Shown here: piece by piece, positions 42,545 to 51,101 of the stretch
How positions within the stretch are numbered: position 1 is the first letter of the stretch
How the letters are laid out: each line of letters opens with the position of its first letter
Assembly: GCA_947589185.1 (NCBI GenBank)
Contig: CANQCK010000002.1
Location: forward strand, 1 to 60,924
Source: an uncultured Clostridia bacterium
Lineage (GTDB): Bacteria; Bacillota; Clostridia; Oscillospirales; Ruminococcaceae
Length of the DNA: 60,924 nt
Direction: 5' to 3'
Position numbers and translations under genes: made by a program
Notes under the pieces: model-generated
Told to the model about the DNA's origin: nothing
Seen by the model: the letters and a program-made list of their open reading frames with translations, nothing else
Database searches by the model: none

Positions 42545-43565
42545 TGAATTGAAATTTTTGAAAGTTAAAAAGATAGTACTATTTTTAATAACGATTATTT
42601 GCCTTAATTTAACTACTATAAGTTCAGAAGCAACTTATTTCGACTACAGTGATATAGCGTTACAATGGGATTATTATCAAAACAATTTTACGGTGAATGA
42701 GATTTCCTATGCTTATCCTTTGAAAAATCCGATAACTACCGCAACGGTTGCTAATTTATATAACAAATCATCAGTAGTAACTATTCCTTCTACTGTTGAT
42801 AATGACGGAAAAACATATACTGTAAAGTATCTTACTTTAAATCCTATGGAAAACGGTGTTCCTTTGTGCTTAAAAACCTGCGAGATATTAAACATTCCGG
42901 ATACTATGGTTTGCTGGGATGATAACCTGGGTGGTGAAGATGATGCTTGGTTCAAATGGAAAAAGCTGAGTGAGGTAAACATATCTGAAAATTCACAGCT
43001 TGTTGAATTATCATCAGGCTTTGCAGATTGTAAGTATTTGAAATCTTTTACTATACCGAAAAATCTTAAGATTTTGGAGGGTTTAACAAATTGCCCGAAA
43101 TTAAAGATAAAAAATATTAAGATTTGTAAAGGTAATAAATATTTTAAAAAGAAAGGACAATTTCTATTAAGTTCAAAAGGAAGAAAACTCAACAACTATT
43201 TTGGAGATGGTAAATCAGTTAAAGTTCCAAATAACATCAAAGTAATAAAAAATCAAGTATTTAAAAACAAAACATCAATAAGAAAAATCACTTTGCCTAA
43301 AGGATTAAAAACTGTCGAATATTGGGCTTTTAGAGACTGCAAAAACCTTTCCAAAGTAATAATTAAAAACACAAAGATGTCTCCAAAATTCTATGATGGG
43401 TGCTTTAAAAATACTAAGAACGGAATAGAGTTTTATGTGAAAAATATCAAGGTAGCAAAGAATCTGAAAAAACAACTAATGAAAAGGCGGTTTTTTAGCA
43501 GTAAAGTTAAAAACGCAAAAATATTAATAGACAAAAAGGTCATTTATCAGAATATAAACGGATAG
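42537..43565 (+). CDS. Secreted leucine-rich-repeat (BspA/LRR_5-like) protein
   Basis: A 342-residue exported protein. A signal peptide (about 1-30, hydrophobic VLFLITIICLNLTTI) is followed by LRR_5-type repeats: the IxIPxxVxxIxxxAFxxCxxLxxVxI pattern at KSVKVPNNIKVIKNQVFKNK and RKITLPKGLKTVEYWAFRDC. The middle portion is diverged, and the C-terminus is Lys-rich. The frame is open from 42513, but GAAGAGG fixes ATG 42537, which overlaps the protease stop by 8 nt, so expression is coupled. It shares the AT-rich composition of the protease C-terminal domain. A role as partner or inhibitor is inference only. Confidence 0.75.
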   Translation: MYNELKFLKVKKIVLFLITIICLNLTTISSEATYFDYSDIALQWDYYQNNFTVNEISYAYPLKNPITTATVANLYNKSSVVTIPSTVDNDGKTYTVKYLTLNPMENGVPLCLKTCEILNIPDTMVCWDDNLGGEDDAWFKWKKLSEVNISENSQLVELSSGFADCKYLKSFTIPKNLKILEGLTNCPKLKIKNIKICKGNKYFKKKGQFLLSSKGRKLNNYFGDGKSVKVPNNIKVIKNQVFKNKTSIRKITLPKGLKTVEYWAFRDCKNLSKVIIKNTKMSPKFYDGCFKNTKNGIEFYVKNIKVAKNLKKQLMKRRFFSSKVKNAKILIDKKVIYQNING

Positions 43566-43574
43566 TATAAATTA

Positions 43575-43613
43575 AGCTCCCGATTTCGGCATAAACCGCC
43601 GTCGGGAGTTTTT
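43575..43613 (+). terminator. Terminator after the protease-LRR operon
   Basis: CTCCCGA and TCGGGAG pair around an 18-nt loop, followed by TTTTTT. It ends the two-gene unit. Confidence 0.8.
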
Positions 43614-43631
43614 TATTTCACTATAAAATGT

Positions 43632-43661
43632 TTGACAAAGCACCTCTTAATAGTGTACAAT
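43632..43661 (+). promoter_or_regulatory. Sigma-A promoter of the xylulokinase operon
   Basis: TTGACA at 43632-43637, an 18-nt spacer and TACAAT at 43656-43661 stand about 43 nt before the start. Confidence 0.7.
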
Positions 43662-43704
43662 AAAAGGGTAGAAAATACAAAATTTCAAATCGGAGGAAAT
43701 ATAA

Positions 43705-45228
43705 ATGGCATATGTAATTGGTGTCGACTGCGGTACAAGCGGTACTAAAACCGTTCTCTTTGACGAAAGCGGAAAGGTTATTGCCTCAAAGACGATAGAG
43801 TACCCTATGTATCAGCCAAAGAACGGCTATGCTGAACAAGACCCTGCTGACTGGTCAAACGCTATGATAAATACGATCAAGGCTGTTATGACTCAAAGCG
43901 GAGTTTCTAAAGAAGACGTCAAGGGCGTTGGAATTTCAGGACAAATGCACGGTCTTGTTATGCTTGATAAGAACGGCAATGTCTTGAGAAAGTCGATTAT
44001 CTGGTGCGATCAAAGAACCGCAAACGAAGTCGATGAAATGAACAAAAAGCTCGGCGAGAAAAAGCTCATTGAAATTACTGCCAATCCCGCACTTACCGGC
44101 TGGACGGCTGCTAAAATTCTCTGGGTCAAGAATAATGAGCCTGAAATTTATGAAAAATGTGCTCACATTCTCCTGCCGAAAGACTACCTCAGATTTATCC
44201 TGACAGGCGAGTTTGCAACTGAGGTCTCTGACGCTTCGGGTATGCAGCTTTTGAATGTCCCGAACAGATGCTGGTCTGACGAGGTTTTGTCGGCTCTAGA
44301 AATTGATAAAAGCCTTCTGGGAAAAGTCTATGAAAGCTGTGAGGTAACCGGCGAGGTTACCGCTGAAATGGCTGAGCTTACCGGTCTTAAAGCCGGAACG
44401 ATAGTTGTCGGCGGAGCAGGCGATAATGCCGCCGCCGCTGTGGGAACAGGAGTTGTCGAAGACGGAAAAGCCTTTACAACAATCGGTACTTCGGGCGTCG
44501 TTTTTGCACATACTTCAAGCATTTCTATAGACCCAAAGGGCCGTGTTCATACTTGCTGTGCGGCTGTTCCGAATTCGTGGCACGTTATGGGTGTTACTCA
44601 GGGTGCAGGGCTCTCTCTGAAATGGTTCAGAGATAATTTCTGCAATGCCGAAAAGGAAACCGCTTCTCTTATGGGCGTGGACGAATATTACCTTATGGAT
44701 AAGGAGGCTGAAACCGTACCAGTCGGAGCTAATCGGCTTCTCTACCTGCCATATCTTATGGGCGAGAGAACTCCTCACCTCGACCCCGACGCTCGTGGAG
44801 TGTTCTTCGGTCTTTCTGCTATGCACACCAAGAAGGATATGCTTCGTGCAGTTTTGGAGGGCGTTTCATACTCGCTTCGTGACTGCGTTGAGGTGTTCAG
44901 AGAGATGGACATAAACGTGTCAGATATGATGGCTTGCGGCGGCGGCGGAACTTCTCCGCTGTGGCGTTCAATGCTCGCTGACCTTTACAACTGCCCTGTT
45001 AAAACTGTTGCGTCTAAAGAAGGTCCCGCGCTCGGCGTGGCTCTTTTAGCAACCGTCGGTGCAGGTATCTACAGCAGTGTTCCCGAAGCTTGCAAGGCTG
45101 TTATCAAAACTGATAAAACTCAAGAGCCTATCGAAGAAAATGTACCCGAGTATGAAAAATATTATCAGCTTTACCGTGAGATCTATCCCGCACTTAAAGC
45201 AAGCTATAAAAAACTCGGTAGTCTTTAA
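43705..45228 (+). CDS. xylB: Xylulokinase
   Basis: A 507-residue FGGY-family sugar kinase phosphorylating D-xylulose to xylulose-5-phosphate. IGVDCGTSGTKTVLFD, GISGQMHGLV (typical of XylB), IIWCDQRT, GGAGDNAAAAVGTG and CGGGGTSPLWRSMLAD are intact. GGAGG precedes ATG 43705. It is followed 59 nt later by a transaldolase-family gene, linking xylulose entry to the pentose phosphate pathway. The xylose isomerase gene is not in the window. Confidence 0.9.
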   Translation: MAYVIGVDCGTSGTKTVLFDESGKVIASKTIEYPMYQPKNGYAEQDPADWSNAMINTIKAVMTQSGVSKEDVKGVGISGQMHGLVMLDKNGNVLRKSIIWCDQRTANEVDEMNKKLGEKKLIEITANPALTGWTAAKILWVKNNEPEIYEKCAHILLPKDYLRFILTGEFATEVSDASGMQLLNVPNRCWSDEVLSALEIDKSLLGKVYESCEVTGEVTAEMAELTGLKAGTIVVGGAGDNAAAAVGTGVVEDGKAFTTIGTSGVVFAHTSSISIDPKGRVHTCCAAVPNSWHVMGVTQGAGLSLKWFRDNFCNAEKETASLMGVDEYYLMDKEAETVPVGANRLLYLPYLMGERTPHLDPDARGVFFGLSAMHTKKDMLRAVLEGVSYSLRDCVEVFREMDINVSDMMACGGGGTSPLWRSMLADLYNCPVKTVASKEGPALGVALLATVGAGIYSSVPEACKAVIKTDKTQEPIEENVPEYEKYYQLYREIYPALKASYKKLGSL

Positions 45229-45287
45229 TCAAATTGTTGAATAATCCCTGATTTTTCAGGAAATATATAATTGAAAGGAATTTTATT

Positions 45288-45935
45288 ATGAAACTTTTTA
45301 TCGACACAGCCAATGTTGACGACATCAGAGAGGCTAATGATCTCGGCGTTATCTGCGGAGTTACTACAAATCCGTCGCTTATCGCCAAAGAGGGAAGAGT
45401 TTTTCAAGATGTCGTTAAGGAAATTACTGAAATCGTTGACGGACCTATTTCAGCTGAGGTTATTTCTCTTGAAGCAGACAAAATGGTCGAGGAGGCTAAG
45501 CCCCTCGCCGCTATGCACAAGAATATAGTAATCAAAATCCCAATGTGTGCAGAAGGTCTAAAAGCTACCAAACAGCTCACAGCTCTTGGAATTAAAACAA
45601 ACGTAACGCTTATCTTTTCTGCTGCACAAGCCCTCTTGGCTGCTAAAGCAGGCGCTACCTATGTTTCTCCTTTCTTGGGAAGACTCGACGACATCGGAAT
45701 GGAAGGCTTGAACCTCATTGAAGAAATAGTTGATATTTTCGACGCTCAGGCTATCGAAACAGAAATTATCGCCGCTTCAATTAGAAACCCGATTCACGTT
45801 ACCGCAGCGGCAAGGCTCGGCTGCGACATCGCAACAATACCAATGAGCGTAATTAAACAAATGATCCATCACCCGCTTACCGACAGCGGAATCGAAAGAT
45901 TCCTAAAGGATTGGGAAGGCGTAGAAACTAAATAG
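45288..45935 (+). CDS. Transaldolase / fructose-6-phosphate aldolase family (short type)
   Basis: A 215-residue class I aldolase of the small TalC/FSA type. [30 protein letters not shown], the Schiff-base Lys in [24 protein letters not shown] and [11 protein letters not shown] are all present. Whether it acts as a transaldolase or as fructose-6-phosphate aldolase cannot be decided from sequence alone. GAAAGGA precedes ATG 45288. Cotranscription with xylB favours a transaldolase role in pentose use. Confidence 0.9.
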   Translation: MKLFIDTANVDDIREANDLGVICGVTTNPSLIAKEGRVFQDVVKEITEIVDGPISAEVISLEADKMVEEAKPLAAMHKNIVIKIPMCAEGLKATKQLTALGIKTNVTLIFSAAQALLAAKAGATYVSPFLGRLDDIGMEGLNLIEEIVDIFDAQAIETEIIAASIRNPIHVTAAARLGCDIATIPMSVIKQMIHHPLTDSGIERFLKDWEGVETK

Positions 45936-45951
45936 TTTTATTGAAAATGCA

Positions 45952-45988
45952 AAACAGAGTCTGAATATTCAGGCTCTGTTTTTTTGTT
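45952..45988 (+). terminator. Terminator after the xylB operon
   Basis: An almost perfect hairpin, ACAGAG-CTGAA with TTCAG-CTCTGT, is followed by TTTTTTTG. Confidence 0.9.
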
Positions 45989-46025
45989 ATCAAATATATA
46001 TGGCAATTACTCAATCGTTGCATAA

Positions 46026-46054
46026 AAAAGTCCCGCACATTAGTACGGGACTTT
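46026..46054 (-). terminator. Terminator of the 880-residue secreted-protein gene
   Basis: On the minus strand AAAGTCCCG and CGGGACTTT pair with a 10-nt loop, followed by TTTT. It lies just after the leftward stop at 46076. Confidence 0.85.
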
Positions 46055-46075
46055 AATTATTAGTTCAAAATGCTG

Positions 46076-48718
46076 CTAGGCTTTGAATTTAAACTTCTTC
46101 CAAGAACCTGTTTCCTTTTTGGTCTTGCCGTTAGCTTTGTAATTCTTATAAGCTTTTATTCTTACCCAGTAAGTAGTACCCTTCTTGAGCTTCTTGATCT
46201 TAAGTGTAACCTTCTTAGCATTCTTCTTTAAGGTCTTCTTAGCAAGTATCTTCTTGAAGTTCTTCTTAGCTGATACCTGTACAATATAACCGGTAACCTT
46301 GCTTGCCTTCTTCCAGCTAATTGTAACCTTCTTGCCCTTAGCCTTAGCACTAAGCTTCTTTATCTTAGCGTTCTTAACTATCTTCCTAGCATTAGACTTA
46401 GCGTTTGACTTCGGAGCAATAGTTGTTCCCTTGTTTATAGGTGTTCCAGGCTTAACCGTGCTTCCGCCGTTGTTTGGGTTTCCAGGTTTGTTGTTGTTAT
46501 TGTTGTTGTTGCCGCCAGGATTATTAGGTTTATCAGGATTCTCAGGTGTAGCAGGCTTAGTGTAAGTAAGTGTGAACTTAACCTCTACCTTCTCCTGAGG
46601 CTGTAACAATCCTTGAGCAAGGTCACGAACCTCTGCAGGAGCATTGTAGTTAGACTCATTTGTATCTCCTGACTCACCGTATTCGTTATAAAGCTCAATT
46701 CTTATGTTTCCGTTTCCTTCAATATCTCCGTACAGAAGATCAGCATCATTATACTTATAAACTTCTTCGCCGTCTGATAAGATAGAAACATCTGAAATTG
46801 TCAATCCTGCTTTTTTAGCTAAATTCATTTTATCAACAGCAGTCAAATCTGTTCCTGCGCCCTTTGAGCCTGCACCAATATCAGTTGCCAAGCCTTTAAT
46901 ATCAACATTAAATACATTGCAGCCTACAGGTTTTTCAGTCGGATCCCACCAACTTGAATCTCTAGATTTTTCATCAACACCTACTGTGTATGTACCATTG
47001 CCTGTAACACTGGCGTCTATACCTGTACCGCCTTCTGAATTAGACATCATATTAACCCATACATGTGCATCATCATTCTTAAACATCAAGAATGCTTCAT
47101 AAGGACCTTTCAATCCTGAACTTGGACCCGGCTTAGTAGGATCATCCGGCTTAGTAGGATCATCTGGCTTATCTGGCTCTTCTGGCTCTGGAGGAGCTCC
47201 CTTTACAAGTTTGATTCCATTACTTTCTACGCTTTCGCTTCCTCTGAGATAAGCGTCAGGGTTTGTAAACTGTACTTCTTCGCCCTTGCTGTTCTTATAA
47301 GTTACGATAAGAGCTTTACCCTGATCGTTCCAGATGTTAGCCAAACCGTTCATGTACTGTTTTGTATTAGTAAGTACTAAATCAGTTGTCTCAAACGTAT
47401 AAGTATCATTAATTGTGATTTTGTTAACCTTAATTTCAGTATCCTTTGTCTGAGTTACTTTATCAGGATCTGCATCGTTTTGATTAGCAGAAGCGTCAAT
47501 ATAAGAACCTAAACTAGCAAATTTTGCCTCTCCGCCAAATGTAACTTCAGTTGTGTAGTCGCCTGCACCGCTGATAGATGTTACACCAAAGTATTTATTA
47601 GCACCTCCGTTAGCCATTGCATCCCATCTGATGTATTTAGCTGAACCCGGCTCAGTTACTGTGTAATCATAAGTGATCTTATTGAGTGCTTCGCCCTCAA
47701 CCTCCTTAGGAGGCTCATATGTGCCAAGCTCTGAACCTGAGATTGTAAATACCATTTTAATGTGAGTAAGTGTATTTACTTCTTCTGGGATAGCAGAATC
47801 CAATTCATCTCCGCCGCCCCAGTGGTTAATTGGATGGCATTTAAAAGTAGAACCATCAAATACAGATCTGTTTTTCCATGCGTCAGTTATCGGTACGCTT
47901 ATATCTTTAGTTTCGCCACTCTTTGTTGTGCCCTTTAAATCAAGCGAATCTATGGTTATAACTGTTTTCGGAGAAATAACCTGATCTGCATAGCTGTTGT
48001 AGAGTCCGAATGAACCGTATCCGTCATAGCTACTTCCAGTACCAGTACCCTCAGTAATGTTCATATCTGATTCAAGTGTGAACTGACCGTCTCCGTCAAA
48101 AATAACACCGTCACCTATATCTGTTCCGTTATTATTTGTAAATCTGAGCGGTAATTGATCTCTTGGAGGCTCGCCGAATTCAGGCTCGTCGCCGACTTTC
48201 TTTTGAGTGTATAAAACGTTTCCGTCCTTGTCAAGGAATTCAACCCAAAGGAATCCGAATACATAGTTGTCAGCGCTCTCGCACTTTCCAGTCCAGTTAC
48301 CCGTATGACCTTTGATTAAGTAACCTTGACCAGCTTCCATAGTTGTTTTAAAGTCCAAAGTGAAAGTTCTAACACCTTCATAGTCTGTAGTTGCAGCAGC
48401 AGCAACGTTACCGCCGAAATCTACGTCACCTGAAGTAAATCCTACCTGATAGCTTGTAAGAAGGTGAGTAGCACCATTCCACTGAGCATTAGGACCCATA
48501 TCAAAGTACATCTTTGCTTGTGTAGCTCCTGCCATTTCTTCAGTAGCATTACCCTGAGCAATAACTGATTCAACTACAGGCCAGCTTGAAGCCCATACTG
48601 TTGTATAAGCATCAAACTCAGCGCTCTGAGCAGAAGCTGAAGTAAACGATGCAACTGCAACAGATGAAATTGCCATAACTGCAGCAGTTACACCACTTAG
48701 AAGTTTTCTTAACTTCAT
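46076..48718 (-). CDS. Large secreted multidomain protein with C-terminal Fn3-type domain
   Basis: An 880-residue exported protein. A signal peptide (about 1-30, ending SASA) leads into beta-rich modules (about 35-300; about 340-500). A Pro/Asp/Lys linker follows (repeats of KPDDPT, about 510-530), then another module (about 535-725), a Pro/Asn linker with a poly-Asn run, and a Lys-rich Fn3-like domain (about 785-880; SKVTGYIVQVSAKKNF, GTTYWVRIKAYKN). No catalytic domain is recognised. The modular layout suggests a carbohydrate-binding or adhesive surface protein. The Fn3 tail resembles that of the YD-repeat protein at 8795-10261. Aggagg lies 10 nt before ATG 48718. Confidence 0.75.
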   Translation of the reverse strand: MKLRKLLSGVTAAVMAISSVAVASFTSASAQSAEFDAYTTVWASSWPVVESVIAQGNATEEMAGATQAKMYFDMGPNAQWNGATHLLTSYQVGFTSGDVDFGGNVAAAATTDYEGVRTFTLDFKTTMEAGQGYLIKGHTGNWTGKCESADNYVFGFLWVEFLDKDGNVLYTQKKVGDEPEFGEPPRDQLPLRFTNNNGTDIGDGVIFDGDGQFTLESDMNITEGTGTGSSYDGYGSFGLYNSYADQVISPKTVITIDSLDLKGTTKSGETKDISVPITDAWKNRSVFDGSTFKCHPINHWGGGDELDSAIPEEVNTLTHIKMVFTISGSELGTYEPPKEVEGEALNKITYDYTVTEPGSAKYIRWDAMANGGANKYFGVTSISGAGDYTTEVTFGGEAKFASLGSYIDASANQNDADPDKVTQTKDTEIKVNKITINDTYTFETTDLVLTNTKQYMNGLANIWNDQGKALIVTYKNSKGEEVQFTNPDAYLRGSESVESNGIKLVKGAPPEPEEPDKPDDPTKPDDPTKPGPSSGLKGPYEAFLMFKNDDAHVWVNMMSNSEGGTGIDASVTGNGTYTVGVDEKSRDSSWWDPTEKPVGCNVFNVDIKGLATDIGAGSKGAGTDLTAVDKMNLAKKAGLTISDVSILSDGEEVYKYNDADLLYGDIEGNGNIRIELYNEYGESGDTNESNYNAPAEVRDLAQGLLQPQEKVEVKFTLTYTKPATPENPDKPNNPGGNNNNNNNKPGNPNNGGSTVKPGTPINKGTTIAPKSNAKSNARKIVKNAKIKKLSAKAKGKKVTISWKKASKVTGYIVQVSAKKNFKKILAKKTLKKNAKKVTLKIKKLKKGTTYWVRIKAYKNYKANGKTKKETGSWKKFKFKA

Positions 48719-49083
48719 TTAAAATTCCTCCTTAAATATTATTATAGTATATCGTTATTGATACACCTATATTTTAGCATTTAATTTTTTAAATAGCAAT
48801 AGTTTTTGAATGTTTTACTTTATTTTTGTATACTTAATCAAATTTTATATTAATTTTTTGTGCAAAATAGAAATGGATTAGCTAAATAAATTCATATTTT
48901 GTTTATTTTTAGAAAAATAAATTAAATATATTGTACATTATTAACAAAGTGAACATATTTTTTCTATGTTTTATTTCTACAATTCACTAAACTATTATAA
49001 TTGACAATGGAAAATTAATGATAAATGATTTATTCTTTATTTAGCTGTTATTATAAAGCAAAAAATAAAGCAAAAAAGTCAAC
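48719..49083. other. AT-rich gap upstream of the large secreted-protein gene
   Basis: About 365 nt of very AT-rich DNA with no credible gene. On the minus strand, TATACT and TATAAT runs within about 60 nt of the start could form the -10 of the 880-residue gene. I see no clear -35 or operator. Confidence 0.4.
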
Positions 49084-49235
49084 ACAAAAAACCGCCTTTA
49101 GCAAAAACATATCAAAGGCGAAATGGATAAAACGTCACTTATTTTAAGAAAAGTTTATATAGCAAAATAAAGTCACGTGAAACAAAAAAATCACGCTGTG
49201 CTAAATACACAACGTGAACTGGCAGCGGCGGCTCG
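49084..49235. repeat. Perfect 152-bp direct repeat, copy 1
   Basis: Identical to 49276-49427. It contains the stem CCGCCTTT...AAAGGCG at its left, and, on the minus strand, a terminator hairpin (CACG-TGTG/CACA-CGTG) with an AT-tract at 49192-49216. The 40 nt between the two copies is a piece of the palindromic repeat family (GCAGGGG-TGA-CCCCTGC and the complement of TACAACGGCGG). Confidence 0.9.
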
Positions 49236-49275
49236 GCAGGGGTGACCCCTGCACGCAATTTTAGTCCGCCGTTGT

Positions 49276-49427
49276 ACAAAAAACCGCCTTTAGCAAAAAC
49301 ATATCAAAGGCGAAATGGATAAAACGTCACTTATTTTAAGAAAAGTTTATATAGCAAAATAAAGTCACGTGAAACAAAAAAATCACGCTGTGCTAAATAC
49401 ACAACGTGAACTGGCAGCGGCGGCTCG
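49276..49427. repeat. Perfect 152-bp direct repeat, copy 2
   Basis: The copy nearest the tRNA cluster, 4 nt from the tRNA-Gly 3' end. Read on the minus strand, the hairpin at 49384-49408 followed by ATTTTTTTG is the natural terminator of the tRNA operon; copy 1 then gives a second terminator. Perfect identity over 152 bp points to a very recent duplication or ongoing gene conversion. Confidence 0.9.
49384..49408 (-). terminator. Terminator of the tRNA-Val-Asp-Gly operon
   Basis: On the minus strand CACG-TGTG pairs with CACA-CGTG (one unpaired base on each side) around a 7-nt loop, followed by ATTTTTTT. A second identical copy lies at 49192-49216. Confidence 0.75.
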
Positions 49428-49431
49428 CCGC

Positions 49432-49507
49432 TGGAGCGGGCAACGAGGCTCGAACTCGCTACCTCCACCTTGGCAAGGTGGCGCTCTACCAGATGAGCTA
49501 TGCCCGC
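49432..49507 (-). tRNA. tRNA-Gly (anticodon GCC)
   Basis: A 76-nt gene with encoded CCA. Acceptor GCGGGCA pairs with TGCCCGC, the anticodon loop is CTTGCCAAG, and the discriminator base is T. It is the last gene of the leftward tRNA operon Val-Asp-Gly. Confidence 0.95.
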
Positions 49508-49510
49508 AAA

Positions 49511-49587
49511 TGGCGACCTGAATGGGAGTCGAACCCACGACCTCTAGCGTGACAGGCTAGCGTTCTAACCAACTGAACTACCAGGCC
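49511..49587 (-). tRNA. tRNA-Asp (anticodon GUC)
   Basis: A 77-nt gene with encoded CCA. Acceptor GGCCTGG pairs with TCAGGTC; the anticodon loop CTGTCAC carries GUC, and the discriminator base is G. This is the likely ligand of the T-box at 57424-57644, whose specifier is GAC. Confidence 0.95.
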
Positions 49588-49590
49588 ATA

Positions 49591-49610
49591 GTCCCGACGA
49601 AAGCCGGGAC
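49591..49610. other. Hairpin between tRNA-Val and tRNA-Asp
   Basis: GTCCCG and CGGGAC form a 6-bp stem with an 8-nt loop between two cotranscribed tRNAs. There is no T-run. It may guide RNase processing of the tRNA precursor. Confidence 0.4.
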
Positions 49611-49701
49611 CGGTCTAAATGAAAAAAAGAATTTTAAGTATGCTGCAAATAAACTCTGCCCAATCGAAGAGAAAAGGCAGAGCAAACGCAGCTGACGCTA
49701 T

Positions 49702-49777
49702 TGGTGGGAACAACAGGGCTCGAACCTGTGACCCTCTGCTTGTAAGGCAGATGCTCTCCCAGCTGAGCTATGCTCCC
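49702..49777 (-). tRNA. tRNA-Val (anticodon UAC)
   Basis: A 76-nt gene with encoded CCA. The acceptor GGGAGCA pairs with TGTTCCC (one G-T pair), and the anticodon loop CTTACAA carries UAC. It is the first gene of the leftward tRNA operon. Confidence 0.95.
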
Positions 49778-49806
49778 GAAGACCAAATTTAACAAGCGAC
49801 TTATAC

Positions 49807-49835
49807 ATTATATATAGTTTAAAGGAACTTGTCAA
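49807..49835 (-). promoter_or_regulatory. Consensus sigma-A promoter of the tRNA-Val-Asp-Gly operon
   Basis: On the minus strand TTGACA (complement of 49830-49835), a 17-nt spacer and TATAAT (complement of 49807-49812) are both perfect, as expected for a strong stable-RNA promoter. Confidence 0.9.
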
Positions 49836-49899
49836 GACCTAAATCAAAGTTATTTACAATATTTTAATATTATAGAAAAACGGAAAAGCCAATAAACAA

Positions 49900-49929
49900 A
49901 AGACTGCTCAAAAAAGAGCAGTCTTAAAC
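49900..49929 (-). terminator. Terminator of the signal-peptidase-like gene
   Basis: A perfect 10-bp stem AAGACTGCTC/GAGCAGTCTT with a 6-nt loop, followed on the minus strand by TTGTTTAT. It lies just after the stop at 49948. Confidence 0.85.
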
Positions 49930-49947
49930 GAACACTACAAAGACAAA

Positions 49948-50898
49948 TTACTCATTAGAGTTAGAGTTATCATTATTCTCCAATATTTCCTGATGGTTAT
50001 CGTGGGCGTCCTTAACAGCTTTTTCAGCCTTAGGAAGCTCAAATTCTTTCAGCTTAGCGTTTTCCTCCTCGAGAATTTTCATAAGCTCTTCAATAGCGTT
50101 ATTAGTAGGCTTAGCGAGATCCTCTTTCATTTCGACGAGGTCGTCCTTATTAACGCCTTCTTCGATAAGCGGTTCATTCAAAATTTCCGAACCCTTTTCG
50201 TTCGGTAACTGAACGGTTGGATTTTCCTGATGAACATTCTGGAGCAGTTCTTTTTCCTTAACAAATTCATCAAAAGAAGCCTGAGCGTCGTCATTAATAT
50301 CCTCAATATCCTCGTGATACTTCTCTCTGCGTTTTTCTATACTGGCAAGTTGTTTTGTCTTGCTGTGCTTACCTAAAGCAAGGAAAATAATCATTAACAG
50401 TGCAGGCAAACCGATAAAGACAACATATCCGAGAGTAGAATTAGCGAGAACAATAATCTTACCCATCAATTCAAACTGATAATTTGCTATTCCGACTATC
50501 TTATTACCTTTTACCAAAGTAGTGTCTTCTGAATTTTTAAATTTAAGCTCATAATAGAGCTTATTATCCTCATTTACCAAATTGACGAAATACATAGCGG
50601 TTGTACCATAAGTTGTTCCGTTCTTTCCTGACACATCGTCGGCAATAACGACTTTGCCAATATCCTCTTGAGTAGGCTTACCGTTAGTTGCAAAAATCAG
50701 AGAATTTTTCTTTATATCCGGCGACATATAATCATCATGAATAAGATAAAGACTGTATCCGCCGATACTGGGGGTAACATTTTCATTTTTGAACGCAAAA
50801 TGCACTAATACAACAAACGCAGCAGAAAGAATCAAAATAATCAAAAATATAATTCCCAAAACCTTGCACGGAGAAGTTTTTACCTCTTGAGTGCTCAT
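49948..50898 (-). CDS. Signal peptidase I-like membrane protein lacking the catalytic serine
   Basis: A 316-residue protein. A membrane helix (about 13-35) precedes an S26-like core: GYSLYLIHDDYMSPDIKKNSLIFA, equivalent to the usual SMxPxIxxGDLV box, then IGKVVIADD. The position of the nucleophile Ser before MxP is Tyr57 here, so peptidase activity is unlikely unless a nearby Ser takes over. A second helix (about 150-178) is followed by a long acidic coiled-coil tail (about 185-316; KEKELLQN, IEELMKILEEENAKL). The role is unknown; it may be a scaffold. ATG 50898 is preceded by AAAGGATG. Confidence 0.7.
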   Translation of the reverse strand: MSTQEVKTSPCKVLGIIFLIILILSAAFVVLVHFAFKNENVTPSIGGYSLYLIHDDYMSPDIKKNSLIFATNGKPTQEDIGKVVIADDVSGKNGTTYGTTAMYFVNLVNEDNKLYYELKFKNSEDTTLVKGNKIVGIANYQFELMGKIIVLANSTLGYVVFIGLPALLMIIFLALGKHSKTKQLASIEKRREKYHEDIEDINDDAQASFDEFVKEKELLQNVHQENPTVQLPNEKGSEILNEPLIEEGVNKDDLVEMKEDLAKPTNNAIEELMKILEEENAKLKEFELPKAEKAVKDAHDNHQEILENNDNSNSNE

Positions 50899-51040
50899 AG
50901 AAGCAACATCCTTTCTAATCTTTTGCTTTCAACAAGTTCCACGAAATAAGTATAACACAACTAAATTTATTTTTCAACGTATTTTTTCAAAAGAATATAA
51001 AGTTCTTTTCTTATTTAAAATAAAATTAAAATTTAAGCTA

Positions 51041-51068
51041 TTGACTTTAATTTTTCGTATGTTATAAT
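51041..51068 (+). promoter_or_regulatory. Sigma-A promoter of tRNA-Thr
   Basis: TTGACT (51041-51046), a 16-nt spacer and perfect TATAAT (51063-51068) lie 34 nt before the tRNA. Confidence 0.75.
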
Positions 51069-51101
51069 TACTAATGTCTTTAGAGTTCCAAATCTGAATA
51101 T

